Notes: generated by a model from the letters alone, not told the origin. Shown: positions 8,433 to 17,612, counted from the first letter of the stretch. The stretch: DNA of 64,000 nt from Blautia liquoris (GCF_015159595.1 NZ_CP063304.1:1736001-1800000); one strand, 5' to 3'. Numbers and translations: made by a program.

Positions 8433-10277
8433 TTAATTTTCCGGGATGTACTCTGGTTCTCTTTGCAATATTTCCATAAATTCATCACCGGTAATCGTCT
8501 CTCTTTGATACAAGAACTTGGCAAGTTCATGTAATTTGGGCAGATTCGAAGAAAGTAGATTCTCCGCTTTCTTATATGCACTATTAACGAGAGCAATCAC
8601 CTTTTTGTCAATTTCAGAAGCTGTGTTTTCAGAACACATCAGGGAAGAGTCTGCGCTCAGATACGGATTAGTAACTGTTTCAAGTGCGACCATTCCAATC
8701 TCATCACTCATTCCATATCTTGTAATCATCGCACGAGCCATCTTCGTGGCCTGTTCTATATCGTTTGAAGCACCCGTTGTGATCGAATGAAAGATCAGAC
8801 TTTCAGCTACCCGGCCTCCAGTCAGTGTGGCAAGACGATTCTCAAGTTCCTCTTTTGACATTAGGTTATGTTCTCCCTCGTCTACCTGCATCGTGTATCC
8901 AAGTGCACCAGAAGTTCTTGGTATAATTGTAATCTTCGTAACCGGTGCAGACTGAGTCTGAAGAGCTGCGACCATAGCATGTCCTACCTCGTGGTAGGAA
9001 ACAATCAGTTTCTCCTTGTCAGATAAAATTTTATTCTTCTTCTGATAACCTGCGACAACTACTTCAACACTCTCTTCAAGGTCTGCCTGCGTCACAAACT
9101 TTCGTCGGTCGCGAACTGCGCGAAGTGCTGCTTCGTTGATCATATTGGCAAGTTCGGCACCGCTGGCTCCAGGAGACATTCTCGCAATTACGTCAAAGTC
9201 GACACTATCGCTGATGTGTATATCCTTTGCGTGCACTTTTAAGATATCAGCCCGGCCCTTGAGATCCGGGAGTTCCACTGGTATACGGCGGTCAAAGCGT
9301 CCCGGGCGGAGAAGTGCCGCATCAAGTGATTCCGGTCTGTTTGTAGCGCCAAGAATTACAACGCCTTTCTTTCCGTCAAAACCATCCATCTCGGTCAGAA
9401 GCTGGTTCAAAGTCTGTTCTCTCTCGTCATTGCCGCCCATATTTGCGCCATCACGTTTTTTACCAATGGTGTCAATTTCATCAATAAATACAATACAGGG
9501 GGCTTTATCATTCGCCTGCTTGAAAAGGTCACGCACCTTAGCTGCACCCATACCGACAAACATCTCTACAAATTCTGAACCTGAAATTGAGAAAAACGGA
9601 ACATTTGCCTCTCCGGCAACTGCCTTGGCAAGCATGGTCTTTCCTGTTCCGGGAGGGCCTACGAGTAATGCTCCTTTTGGCATCTTCGCACCGATTTCCG
9701 TATACTTTTCCGGATTATGAAGGAAGTCAACGATTTCAAGAAGAAGCTCTTTTGCTTCATCTTCACCTGCAACATCCTTAAACTTGATTCCAGTCTCCGA
9801 CTGCACATAAATTTTTGCGTTGCTCTTACCAAAGCTCATGGCATTTCCCATACCGCCATCACCCATTCTCTTTGACATCTGCCGCATCAGCAGCTGACCC
9901 AGAGCAACCATCAGTACAATAGGCAGTACCCATGAAATAATAAAAGCAAGAATTGGTGAAGTTCTCTCCACAATCGGAGATCCATACTTTGTAATCCCTT
10001 TTTCGTCCAGTTCCTGAATCAGATTTGGATCATTTAAAGGACCTGTTTTAAAGTAATTTTTTTCATCCTTATCTGAAAATGTGATTTTGTCCTGCTCTAT
10101 CTGAACTTTCCCGATATCGCCTTTCTCTATCATCTGTTTGAAAACACCATAATCAACTTCCTTCACTTTCCGCTCTGCCATATTCGGAAAAAATATGGCA
10201 TTAAGAAGCAGAATTACTAATATCGCTATAATATAGTAAAAAGCCATCGGCTTCTTTGGTGACTTGACTTCTTTCAT
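8433..10277 (-). CDS. ftsH: ATP-dependent zinc metalloprotease FtsH
   Basis: Membrane-anchored AAA+ protease for quality control of membrane and regulatory proteins. The 614 residues contain two N-terminal transmembrane segments (about 12-30 and 108-130) flanking an extracytoplasmic loop, Walker A GPPGTGKT at 207-214, Walker B FIDEID at 264-269, the AAA second region of homology near 315-335, and the zinc site HEVGH at 429-433. Length and motifs are complete. The start ATG follows AGGAGG. It has its own promoter at 10316-10344 and a terminator downstream, so it is probably monocistronic, unlike the common tilS-hpt-ftsH arrangement. Confidence 0.96.
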   Translation of the reverse strand: MKEVKSPKKPMAFYYIIAILVILLLNAIFFPNMAERKVKEVDYGVFKQMIEKGDIGKVQIEQDKITFSDKDEKNYFKTGPLNDPNLIQELDEKGITKYGSPIVERTSPILAFIISWVLPIVLMVALGQLLMRQMSKRMGDGGMGNAMSFGKSNAKIYVQSETGIKFKDVAGEDEAKELLLEIVDFLHNPEKYTEIGAKMPKGALLVGPPGTGKTMLAKAVAGEANVPFFSISGSEFVEMFVGMGAAKVRDLFKQANDKAPCIVFIDEIDTIGKKRDGANMGGNDEREQTLNQLLTEMDGFDGKKGVVILGATNRPESLDAALLRPGRFDRRIPVELPDLKGRADILKVHAKDIHISDSVDFDVIARMSPGASGAELANMINEAALRAVRDRRKFVTQADLEESVEVVVAGYQKKNKILSDKEKLIVSYHEVGHAMVAALQTQSAPVTKITIIPRTSGALGYTMQVDEGEHNLMSKEELENRLATLTGGRVAESLIFHSITTGASNDIEQATKMARAMITRYGMSDEIGMVALETVTNPYLSADSSLMCSENTASEIDKKVIALVNSAYKKAENLLSSNLPKLHELAKFLYQRETITGDEFMEILQREPEYIPEN

Positions 10278-10315
10278 ATACTTCCTCCTGACTTTTTTAG
10301 TTTACTATATCATAG

Positions 10316-10344
10316 ACTATACGCAAGTTTTTATGAAAAGTCAA
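10316..10344 (-). promoter_or_regulatory. Promoter of ftsH
   Basis: TTGACT (10344-10339) and TATAGT (10321-10316) on the minus strand are 17 bp apart. The start of transcription would be near 10309, about 32 nt before the ATG. Confidence 0.75.
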
Positions 10345-10417
10345 TAAACGTAGAAATTCTTTATAAAATTTACAGACTTTTATGATTTTATGAGTACCTG
10401 GTTCCAGAAATTCTACC

Positions 10418-10864
10418 TCATGATCGCACAAAATTCTGCCTCCATCCCTTCTTAAAGACCCGGAACAGAGAATCCATCAAAAAGATGGCCAGAGCGATAA
10501 CTCCAGCTATTTCCAGAGTTTCAATCAAATAACGGCTTGTCATGCTGCCTTCTTCCATGGTCATGGAATATACGATTCGGTACATTCCCGCTCCCGGCAC
10601 AGTAGGAAGAATTCCCGCAATGAGAAATAATGTCACGGGGGCTTTGAATTTTCGTGCAAATGTATGTGACAAGAACGCTATGACCAGTGCAGACCAAAAG
10701 GACGCGGCTACATTTCCCATCGTCAGCAAATCGTGGCATATAAGAAAGATCAGACCGCCTACAGCCCCTACGGTACCGGCAAGAAGCAGATAACGTTTTG
10801 GCACTTCTATTAAAAGCGAAAAAGCTACGATTGCAATAAAAACACCAATCAGTTTTAAAACCAT
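10418..10864 (-). CDS. Threonine/serine exporter family, small subunit (ThrE C-terminal-type, YjjB-like)
   Basis: Integral membrane protein of 148 residues with about four transmembrane segments, matching the ThrE_2/YjjB half of split threonine/serine exporters. I chose ATG 10864 because GGAGG at the end of the preceding gene lies 9 nt upstream. An alternative ATG at 10888 overlaps that gene by 22 bp and has no ribosome site. It is translationally coupled to the YjjP-like gene upstream, and the two are expected to form one transporter. Family assignment is good; the actual substrate is inferred. Confidence 0.85.
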   Translation of the reverse strand: MVLKLIGVFIAIVAFSLLIEVPKRYLLLAGTVGAVGGLIFLICHDLLTMGNVAASFWSALVIAFLSHTFARKFKAPVTLFLIAGILPTVPGAGMYRIVYSMTMEEGSMTSRYLIETLEIAGVIALAIFLMDSLFRVFKKGWRQNFVRS

Positions 10865-10866
10865 AT

Positions 10867-11652
10867 TTAGATTCCTCCAATCATCCATCTTCCGGCTGTC
10901 ATACCGGCACCGACTCCGATCGCTATAGCCGCTGCTATCAGAAAAGCCTCCAATATTCCGGCCGCACCAGATAAAGTATCGCCCTGCAAAGTATCCCGTA
11001 CAGCATTGGTAATTGCCACACCTGGCACTAACGGCATGATTGCACTGATAATAATTGTATCCATATTCAGGTTAATTATTACACTCTGAAGGAGAACACT
11101 GGACAGTGCAATTGATGACCCGCAGATCACATCCAGAAACAAATCATTCACCTTTAACTTTTTTGCAAATGTTGTCAGAAGAGCCTCCACGACCCCGACT
11201 ATAAGTGCAGCCACGGCCTCTGATGTTTTTCCACCTAAAAACAGAGCAAATCCAAGCACAACGCCGATTGTTCCCAGATTATAGACCAGTCTGCTGTATT
11301 GACGTCCTTTCAACTGTCTTAATTGACCATATGTTTCGTCCAGAGTCATCTCGTCAGTGCAGAACTTTCTTGATATTTCATTCACTCCTACAATATTGTT
11401 CAGATTGATTCCTCTGCTTCTGACTCTTCGAACGATCGTTAAGGGTTTTTGATCTTTTTCCTGTAAAGTGACAAGAATCGCTGTGTTATACGCCACAGGA
11501 TCAACATGCTCCGCTCCTGATTTATTCAGAATATAAGCCATCGTGTCTTCGACTCGATAAGTTTCTGCACCACTTTTCAACATGATTTCACCTGCCAGTA
11601 CTGCAGTCCTCATTAATTGTTTATTGTCTAATTTTTTCTCATTTTGTCCCAT
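10867..11652 (-). CDS. Threonine/serine exporter family, large subunit (ThrE N-terminal-type, YjjP-like)
   Basis: Membrane protein of 261 residues. The N-terminal cytosolic domain (about 1-115, with MLKSGAETYRVEDTM, the typical ThrE signature) is followed by about five transmembrane segments including MPLVPGVAITNAVRDTLQGD near residue 205. This is the DUF1212 half of a split ThrE exporter; its partner follows immediately. It lies 6 bp downstream of a Crp/Fnr-type regulator gene on the same strand, so the regulator and exporter probably share a transcript. In other bacteria YjjP/YjjB homologues have been linked to amino acid or succinate export, so the substrate is uncertain. Confidence 0.88.
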   Translation of the reverse strand: MGQNEKKLDNKQLMRTAVLAGEIMLKSGAETYRVEDTMAYILNKSGAEHVDPVAYNTAILVTLQEKDQKPLTIVRRVRSRGINLNNIVGVNEISRKFCTDEMTLDETYGQLRQLKGRQYSRLVYNLGTIGVVLGFALFLGGKTSEAVAALIVGVVEALLTTFAKKLKVNDLFLDVICGSSIALSSVLLQSVIINLNMDTIIISAIMPLVPGVAITNAVRDTLQGDTLSGAAGILEAFLIAAAIAIGVGAGMTAGRWMIGGI

Positions 11653-11658
11653 ATCTAA

Positions 11659-12330
11659 TTACAACTCACTCATCTGATTCAGCAAAGAAAATTTATTTTT
11701 ATTATATAGTAATAAACCTTCTTTTTTCATCTTGCCAAGTTCATTCGACATCGCACTTCGGTCAACACACAGATAATTGGCCAGCTGCTGTCGATTGAAG
11801 GGAACTTCAAACTCTTTCTTCCCCTGAACTGCCGCCTGATAAGACAGATAAGACAGAAGTCTTCCCCTTATAGATTTCGGTGTTGTGTGACTAATCTTTC
11901 TTGAAAGATTTAGATTTTTTGCAGCCATAATAGAAAGCATATTTCGAACAATTTTCATATAGAATGATCTGGAATTGTCACCTGTTTCTATGAGATGATT
12001 CATATTGAGAAAAAGAATCTCGGTTGCTTCCGCTGCCACCACATCAATCATCAATAGTTCCTTTTCTGCGCACACATACGCCTCTGCAAATACACGCTTT
12101 ATACCGATATTATCCAGAATACTCACATTGCCCCATGCATCATCCTGTTCAATATTTACACTTCCGGAAAGTACAAGACCGATAGCATCCACAAAAGTCC
12201 CACTGTGATAGATGACATCATCTTTTTTATAATCTTTGGTATATGCTTTTAGACAACTTAATGCCAATTTTATCTCTTTCTCCGTAAGGCCTTTAAAAAG
12301 CCTCGTATTTGAAATAAATTTGTAGTTCAT
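11659..12330 (-). CDS. Crp/Fnr family transcriptional regulator (candidate HcpR)
   Basis: DNA-binding regulator of 223 residues: an N-terminal cyclic-nucleotide-binding-type beta-barrel (about 10-115), a dimerisation helix, and a C-terminal Crp-type winged HTH (about 150-210, with FNRQQLANYLCVDRSAMSNEL). It lacks the N-terminal four-cysteine cluster of classical FNR, so direct oxygen sensing by a 4Fe-4S cluster is unlikely. It is divergently arranged with a 4Fe-4S protein and hcp. Regulators of this kind (HcpR) control hcp in many anaerobes in response to nitric oxide or nitrite, and that role is inferred here. The split exporter downstream is probably cotranscribed. Confidence 0.88.
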   Translation of the reverse strand: MNYKFISNTRLFKGLTEKEIKLALSCLKAYTKDYKKDDVIYHSGTFVDAIGLVLSGSVNIEQDDAWGNVSILDNIGIKRVFAEAYVCAEKELLMIDVVAAEATEILFLNMNHLIETGDNSRSFYMKIVRNMLSIMAAKNLNLSRKISHTTPKSIRGRLLSYLSYQAAVQGKKEFEVPFNRQQLANYLCVDRSAMSNELGKMKKEGLLLYNKNKFSLLNQMSEL

Positions 12331-12370
12331 AGGAATTCATCAAACCTCTTTACGTATTTTCTCGTAATTT

Positions 12371-12386
12371 TGTTGTTTTAACAACA
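12371..12386. promoter_or_regulatory. Candidate operator for the Crp/Fnr regulator
   Basis: TGTTGTT-tt-AACAACA is a perfect 7-bp dyad with a 2-nt centre in the divergent region between the regulator and the 4Fe-4S/hcp genes. It lies about 16 bp upstream of a -10-like TATAGT (12403-12408) and replaces a recognisable -35, as expected for a site at which a Crp/Fnr-type activator recruits polymerase. Confidence 0.55.
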
Positions 12387-12447
12387 TACATTTCTTGATG
12401 ATTATAGTATGATCTCATCATGAAGTCAAGAAACAGGAGGTAAAGAT

Positions 12448-13110
12448 TTGATTCGAAAAATTATACAGATTGATGAAGATAAATGTAATGGATGTGGTCT
12501 GTGTGCAGATGCCTGTCAGGAAGAGGCAATTGAAATGGTGAACAACAAAGCAAAGCTGACACGCGAGGATTACTGTGATGGTCTTGGCAACTGCCTTCCA
12601 GTGTGTCCCGCTGATGCGATCACATTTGTAGAAAAAGAAACCGCTGAACTTAAATCTATTGAATGCCCTGGCTCCCGTATGAGACAGTTCACCCGCAAAA
12701 GCGCCACACAATCATCTGCTCCTGCGGCTGCATACGACCAGCAAGAATCTATGTTAAGGCAATGGCCCGTTCAGATCAAACTTGTGCCGCTTAGCGCCCC
12801 TTATTTTGAAAATGCAGATCTTTTGATCGCCGCTGATTGTACGGCTTATGCCTATGCAGATTTTCACAACAAATTTATTCGAAATAAGATTGCATTAATC
12901 GGATGTCCCAAACTTGATGATGTAGATTATACAGAAAAACTCACTGAGATTATCAGCCAGAATCAGATAAAGAGCCTTACAATCGTACGCATGGAAGTTC
13001 CCTGCTGCGGCGGACTGCAGTATGCAGCACAAAACGCCTTGAAAGCCAGTGGCAAATTTATTCCCTGGCATGTAGTCACAATATCGACAGATGGCAAAAT
13101 TCTTGATTAA
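12448..13110 (+). CDS. 4Fe-4S dicluster ferredoxin-like protein linked to hcp
   Basis: Iron-sulfur protein of 220 residues starting at TTG 12448, with AGGAGG 7 nt upstream. The N-terminal 60 residues hold a bacterial-type ferredoxin fold: CNGCGLCADAC at about residues 13-23, with the second cluster CDGLGNCLPVCP near 44-55. The C-terminal 130 residues form a separate domain with scattered cysteines and a PCCGG motif near residue 183, which may bind another cofactor. It precedes hcp by 53 bp and is probably its electron donor or maturation partner (inferred). No described function for the C-terminal domain is known to me. Confidence 0.85.
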   Translation: MIRKIIQIDEDKCNGCGLCADACQEEAIEMVNNKAKLTREDYCDGLGNCLPVCPADAITFVEKETAELKSIECPGSRMRQFTRKSATQSSAPAAAYDQQESMLRQWPVQIKLVPLSAPYFENADLLIAADCTAYAYADFHNKFIRNKIALIGCPKLDDVDYTEKLTEIISQNQIKSLTIVRMEVPCCGGLQYAAQNALKASGKFIPWHVVTISTDGKILD

Positions 13111-13163
13111 AGGATCTATGATCTTTTTAATAAATAAATGTTACAAACAGGAGGTAAAATCAA

Positions 13164-14732
13164 ATGGAACAACAAATGTTTTGTTTTCAATGTGAACAAA
13201 CGGCAAGGGGATTGGGATGTACCGGATGTACCGGATGTGCCGGAGTCTGCGGGAAGACCCATGATGTGGCAAATGATCAGGATGATCTGATTGGTGCACT
13301 GATTGGACTTTCTAATGCAGTAAAAACCCCGGATAGTGAAACTGATAAACTGATGTTAGAAGCTCTTTTCACTACAGTGACGAATGTAAACTTTAATGAA
13401 GAAACAATCAAAGAAATGACATCAAAGATAGACAGCGAAGCGGCAAGATACAATATCAGCAGTCTCTCCCATTATGACATGAAGAAGCTATGGAATGCCG
13501 ATGAAGATATCCGTTCCCTGAAATCTCTGATTTTATTCGGAATTAAGGGCATGGCAGCCTATGCATATCATGCTATGGTTTTGGGATATACGGACACAAC
13601 GGTCAATGAATTCTTCTATAAGGCCTTGCGTACAATCGGCGAGAAAGGGACTATGGACGAACTTCTTCCTGTGGTTATGGAAACCGGAAAAGTTAATCTT
13701 GCCTGCATGGAACTTTTAGACAAAGCGAATACCGAATCCTACGGTACTCCCGTTCCAACTACTGTACCGCTGACTGTGGAAAAAGGTCCGTTCATCGTGG
13801 TAAGCGGACATGATCTCAAAGACCTTAAACTTCTGCTTGAGCAGACAAAAGATAAGGGGATCAATGTCTATACACATGGCGAGATGCTTCCGGCACACGC
13901 ATATCCGTTACTAAAAGAATACCCACAGTTAAAAGGCAATTACGGTACGGCATGGCAAAATCAGCAAAAAGAATTCGCCAATATTCCTGCCCCTGTTTTA
14001 TTTACCACAAATTGTCTGATGCCTGTGAAACCTTCTTATGAAGATCGTGTATTTACTACAGAAGTTGTATCCTATCCTGAGCTGGTACATATCGGGGATG
14101 ATAAAGACTTCGCACCAGTAATCCAAAAAGCTCTGGAACTGGGCGGTTACAATGAAGACACTGAATTCACTGGCATCAATGGCGGTAAAGAAGTCACAAC
14201 CGGTTTCGGACATGGAACAGTGTTATCCGTTGCAGACAAAGTAGTGGATGCAGTTAAAGCAGGAGATATCAAACACTTCTTTCTGGTAGGAGGATGTGAC
14301 GGTGCTCGTCCGGGCAGAAATTATTACACAGAGTTTGTAGAAAAAGCCCCGACTGACAGCATTATTCTCACCCTTGCATGCGGAAAATATCGTTTCAATG
14401 ATCTGGATCTTGGGACCATCGACGGACTGCCAAGAATCATGGATATGGGACAATGTAACGATGCATATAGTGCAATTAAAGTTGCAGTAGCACTAGCAGA
14501 CGCTTTTGACTGCGGAGTAAATGAGCTTCCGCTCACGATGGTTTTGTCCTGGTATGAACAGAAAGCTGTTTGTATCCTGTTGACATTGCTTTCACTTGGG
14601 ATAAAGAACATCTACCTTGGGCCTACACTTCCGGCTTTCCTGTCTTCGAACGTGTTAAACTATCTGGTAGAAAACTTTAATATCTCACCTACAAGTACTC
14701 CAGAAGAAGATCTCAAAAAAATATTAGGATAA
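13164..14732 (+). CDS. hcp: Hydroxylamine reductase / hybrid cluster protein
   Basis: Hybrid cluster protein, reducing hydroxylamine to ammonia in vitro and acting as a nitric oxide reductase in E. coli. 522 residues. The N-terminal cysteines (C7, C10, then a Cys-rich GCTGCTGCAGVCGKT at 18-32) bind the first Fe-S cluster. Later conserved elements include SGHD, TNCLMPVK, HFFLVGGCDGA near residue 375, LACGKYRFND and the Glu/Cys ligands of the hybrid cluster. AGGAGG lies upstream of the ATG. It shares an operon with the upstream 4Fe-4S protein and ends at a strong bidirectional terminator. Probably induced under nitrosative stress by the divergent Crp/Fnr regulator. Confidence 0.95.
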   Translation: MEQQMFCFQCEQTARGLGCTGCTGCAGVCGKTHDVANDQDDLIGALIGLSNAVKTPDSETDKLMLEALFTTVTNVNFNEETIKEMTSKIDSEAARYNISSLSHYDMKKLWNADEDIRSLKSLILFGIKGMAAYAYHAMVLGYTDTTVNEFFYKALRTIGEKGTMDELLPVVMETGKVNLACMELLDKANTESYGTPVPTTVPLTVEKGPFIVVSGHDLKDLKLLLEQTKDKGINVYTHGEMLPAHAYPLLKEYPQLKGNYGTAWQNQQKEFANIPAPVLFTTNCLMPVKPSYEDRVFTTEVVSYPELVHIGDDKDFAPVIQKALELGGYNEDTEFTGINGGKEVTTGFGHGTVLSVADKVVDAVKAGDIKHFFLVGGCDGARPGRNYYTEFVEKAPTDSIILTLACGKYRFNDLDLGTIDGLPRIMDMGQCNDAYSAIKVAVALADAFDCGVNELPLTMVLSWYEQKAVCILLTLLSLGIKNIYLGPTLPAFLSSNVLNYLVENFNISPTSTPEEDLKKILG

Positions 14733-14750
14733 GTTTTAATTAACAATCAA

Positions 14751-14791
14751 TAAAAGGACTTCAGGAAGTGCTGCCTCCTGAAGTCCTTTTA
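14751..14791. terminator. Bidirectional terminator between hcp and the M23 peptidase
   Basis: A 16-bp perfect stem (TAAAAGGACTTCAGGA with TCCTGAAGTCCTTTTA), A-rich on one side and T-rich on the other, serves the converging genes. The M23 gene's stop codon lies at its right edge. Confidence 0.88.
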
Positions 14792-15916
14792 TTGAATTGT
14801 ATGGTCAATCATATCATATACACGATAGTAATCTTTTGTCTTGCTGTCTTTATAGGTTTTGGAACGGTTCTGGTTTAGAAATCGTGTGAGGTTATAACAG
14901 TCAACCCAGATTTCATTATTTCCTTCTTTTTGTGATTCATCAAAAATCAGCTGCAGACCCCAGTGAAGATGAACTGTATCGATATTATTTACATTTTCCT
15001 TCGAACTATATCCGGTATGTCCCATATATCCGATCACATCACCGGCTTTTACTTTACTTCCAACTTGCAGATCCTGATGATACGGAAAGTTCTGTCTCAG
15101 ATGTGCATAATAATAATATCGCCTCTTATCAAAGCTTCGAATACCGATTCTCCATCCTCCATACTGATTCCATCCCAATGCCTCTACATATCCTGATTCA
15201 ATTGCAATTACAGGTGTCCCGATCTGCCCCATCATGTCATGGCCAAGATGTGGTCTGCTATATCCATATGCACGCGGCTTGCCAAAATCGTCATAATCAT
15301 CATAGGCAAATCCTCCGGCAATCGGTGAAAACGCTTTAAGGCCATAACATTCTTCCCAGATCCTCTCTCCACTCTCGTCTTCTTTTTCTATCTCATAATC
15401 GCCAACCATTCCACCAAGAACTGCCTGGTATGCTTCGAGATAATAATTATAATACTTCTTATCTCTTGTCATATCCTCTAAAGTATTCTCTCTATTGACA
15501 AGTACTTCAGCCACAGTCTGCATGTCAGATGACTTATAGTTTGAAAAATCGCCGCCATTTCTGGAAGCAAGATAAGCGAGCAAGGTTATCCAGTTTAATT
15601 TAACTTCCTGCTTATGAGTTTTTATATCCCATTGATAAGCATCCTGCAGCGCCTGATAGGTCACATTGAAATCAACCCATTTTATGTAATCTTTCTTTTT
15701 TTGTGATTTATCTTTGACCTTTGTTACCTTTTCCTGGCCTTTTTCTTCGTTTTGACTTTCATCTTCTGACACTTCATTTTGACTGGCATCTTGATCTTTT
15801 ATCGGCATAAACAGTGCCCGCGGCTTAGATCCTATCTTAGCGGCAGTATATCCCAGAATCAATAATGCACAGAGAAAAAATAAAAGAATCTTCTTGTTGC
15901 TGAAATGAATCTTCAC
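14789..15916 (-). CDS. M23-family (LytM-type) peptidase, membrane-anchored
   Basis: Putative cell-wall endopeptidase of 375 residues: an N-terminal signal anchor (about 8-28), a charged linker (about 40-75), a middle region of unknown fold (about 80-210), and a C-terminal M23 domain with zinc-binding HLGHDMM (HxxxD type, near 227) and HLHWG (HxH type, near 322). Such enzymes cleave peptidoglycan cross-bridges, or in non-catalytic form (SpoIIQ) act in sporulation. All metal ligands appear present here, so catalytic activity is expected. The gene stands alone between a terminator and the Rrf2 gene. Confidence 0.88.
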   Translation of the reverse strand: MKIHFSNKKILLFFLCALLILGYTAAKIGSKPRALFMPIKDQDASQNEVSEDESQNEEKGQEKVTKVKDKSQKKKDYIKWVDFNVTYQALQDAYQWDIKTHKQEVKLNWITLLAYLASRNGGDFSNYKSSDMQTVAEVLVNRENTLEDMTRDKKYYNYYLEAYQAVLGGMVGDYEIEKEDESGERIWEECYGLKAFSPIAGGFAYDDYDDFGKPRAYGYSRPHLGHDMMGQIGTPVIAIESGYVEALGWNQYGGWRIGIRSFDKRRYYYYAHLRQNFPYHQDLQVGSKVKAGDVIGYMGHTGYSSKENVNNIDTVHLHWGLQLIFDESQKEGNNEIWVDCYNLTRFLNQNRSKTYKDSKTKDYYRVYDMIDHTIQ

Positions 15917-15970
15917 ATAGATTACCCGCTATAGAAACCTCTTTCTATATTTACGCATCATTATATGAAG

Positions 15971-16375
15971 TTATGACATCGAGAAAACTGCCGACAGAGA
16001 TTTACTTTGCAATTCACCGGTCAAAATCTCCTGCACCCTGTAGAATTCCTGATGGAGTTTACAGATATCGGATTTTGTATTTCTTGAGCAATTATACTCG
16101 TCCTGAAGACATTCTGTAATCAGCAACTCTTTATCAACAATTTCGATTACATCATAAAGTGTGATATCATCCAAACTCTTTTTTAAAGCATAACCGCCGT
16201 TCGTTCCGCGATAACTTTGGATGACACCCGCCTTTTCCAACTTTCTGGTTATTTTATATGCGATAGAAACACTGATATCCTCTCTGCTGCACATTTCGCG
16301 GACACTGATAATTTTATTATCAGCCAATGCTCTTAAGATCCTGACCGCATAGTCTACTTCTCTGGTAATTAACAT
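15971..16375 (-). CDS. Rrf2 family transcriptional regulator
   Basis: Regulator of 134 residues with an N-terminal winged HTH (MLITREVDYAVRIL at the start; VSIAYKITRKLEKAG recognition region near 36-50; GGYAL wing near 60). Three cysteines (C89, C96 and C105) are spaced like the Fe-S ligands of IscR/NsrR-type members, so redox, iron or NO sensing is possible. ATG follows GGAGG by 9 nt. It has its own promoter. Target genes are not evident from the neighbours. Confidence 0.9.
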   Translation of the reverse strand: MLITREVDYAVRILRALADNKIISVREMCSREDISVSIAYKITRKLEKAGVIQSYRGTNGGYALKKSLDDITLYDVIEIVDKELLITECLQDEYNCSRNTKSDICKLHQEFYRVQEILTGELQSKSLSAVFSMS

Positions 16376-16398
16376 ATCTATAACCCTCCGACCCTGTT

Positions 16399-16427
16399 AT
16401 CATATCATGCTGTACCATTATAGTCAA
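16399..16427 (-). promoter_or_regulatory. Promoter of the Rrf2 regulator gene
   Basis: TTGACT (16427-16422) and TATGAT (16404-16399) with a 17-bp spacer on the minus strand, about 24 bp upstream of the ATG, so the leader is very short. Confidence 0.7.
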
Positions 16428-16445
16428 GCTTTGAGGCATGTTCTT

Positions 16446-17612
16446 CTAAAATGGCAGTTCAATTTCGCCTGTAAACAGGTCCATGATTACATTGCATGCC
16501 GCCCCAAAAACTGTTACGTCTGATCTGAAGCTGGAGTGTTTTACCCGAATACTTGTATATCCCTGAACAAATTTATGAGTATTGATTTGATTCTCCAGGT
16601 ATTTTAAATACTTTTGTGGAATGTAAGTCCCCTGATCACCGAGGATAACCGATACCGGATGTAGTATATTAATACTGCTCACGATTGCAATCAAAAGATC
16701 ATCCATTAGTTGATGTAGGATTTTATCCACTTTTTCATCAGAAGACATCTCACAATACTCTCTAAATGTCAGATCTTTTTTCGTTTCCGTTTTCAGCTTT
16801 TTAAGAACAGCCTGAGCACTTGCATAACTTTGGAGGCATCCTCTGTTCCCACAGGTACACAGTGCACCCTGAGGACGTATACATACATGACCGATTTCCG
16901 GGGCATATCCTTTGCTGTTGCGAAAGAGCTCTCCCTGACTGATTACACCCGAGCCAATCCTATCACCCAGGCCGAGATAGATAAAATCATGTTCTTCTTT
17001 CCCCGCACCGAATAACGCCTCAACTAAAGCGGAGCTATTTGCCACAGAATCCATGACTATTGGATATGAATATCTTTGTCTCAGTCTGTCTGCCAGCATT
17101 ACATTTTTGATTCCATAGAAATTCGAAGGATTCAAAATTTCCCCTCTGTTAATGTTAACTGGGCCAATTGATGCGATACCTATCCCTATAAGATTGGCTT
17201 CAACCTCAATCATGGCATCAATCAGCTCGATCACATCCTCTACCAGTTTTTCGGCATTCAGATCATCTGCATAATTGATTCTTTTTCTCCTGATCGTATG
17301 AAGTTTTAGATCGCACAATATTGCCTCACAATATGTTGCATCAACCAGTATGCCAAGGACTTTAGGAGCCTTTTTATTGATTTCTAATGTGATAGGATTT
17401 CTTCCACGCACATCGTTTTGAAGTTCTTCCGCTTCCACGATTATGTTTTGCTGACGAAACTCGGATATAATATTCGTTATCGTCATTTTTGTCAACTCTG
17501 TCTCCCTGGCCAGCTCAATTCTAGAGTGACATTGTCCTGTGGCAATCAATTTTAATATTAATCCTCTGTTATGCTTACTGGAGATACGACTATTCTCACC
17601 TTTTTTTCTCAT
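16446..17612 (-). CDS. ROK family (NagC/XylR-type) transcriptional regulator
   Basis: Sugar-responsive repressor-type protein of about 388 residues. It has an N-terminal HTH (about 15-60, with SRIELARETELTKMTITNII) and a ROK kinase-like domain containing the zinc-binding run GHVCIRPQGALCTCGNRGC, with H and three Cys in the ROK order. The ATP-binding DxGGT motif of true ROK kinases is degenerate (LVDATY), fitting a regulator. I prefer ATG 17612, preceded by AAGGTGAGAGG. An in-frame ATG at 17669 exists but lies just downstream of a -10-like TATACT and lacks a ribosome site. Ligand unknown; no sugar genes are adjacent. Confidence 0.88.
   Translation of the reverse strand: MRKKGENSRISSKHNRGLILKLIATGQCHSRIELARETELTKMTITNIISEFRQQNIIVEAEELQNDVRGRNPITLEINKKAPKVLGILVDATYCEAILCDLKLHTIRRKRINYADDLNAEKLVEDVIELIDAMIEVEANLIGIGIASIGPVNINRGEILNPSNFYGIKNVMLADRLRQRYSYPIVMDSVANSSALVEALFGAGKEEHDFIYLGLGDRIGSGVISQGELFRNSKGYAPEIGHVCIRPQGALCTCGNRGCLQSYASAQAVLKKLKTETKKDLTFREYCEMSSDEKVDKILHQLMDDLLIAIVSSINILHPVSVILGDQGTYIPQKYLKYLENQINTHKFVQGYTSIRVKHSSFRSDVTVFGAACNVIMDLFTGEIELPF

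Noticed and set aside
10867-11652. Frameshifted single ThrE gene
   Set aside because: Split two-gene ThrE exporters are common, and the downstream gene has its own ribosome site and start.
13192-13250. Direct repeat TGTACCGGATG in the start of hcp
   Set aside because: It encodes the Cys/Gly-rich cluster ligand loop; a similar CTGCTG-type stretch is normal for this Hcp class.
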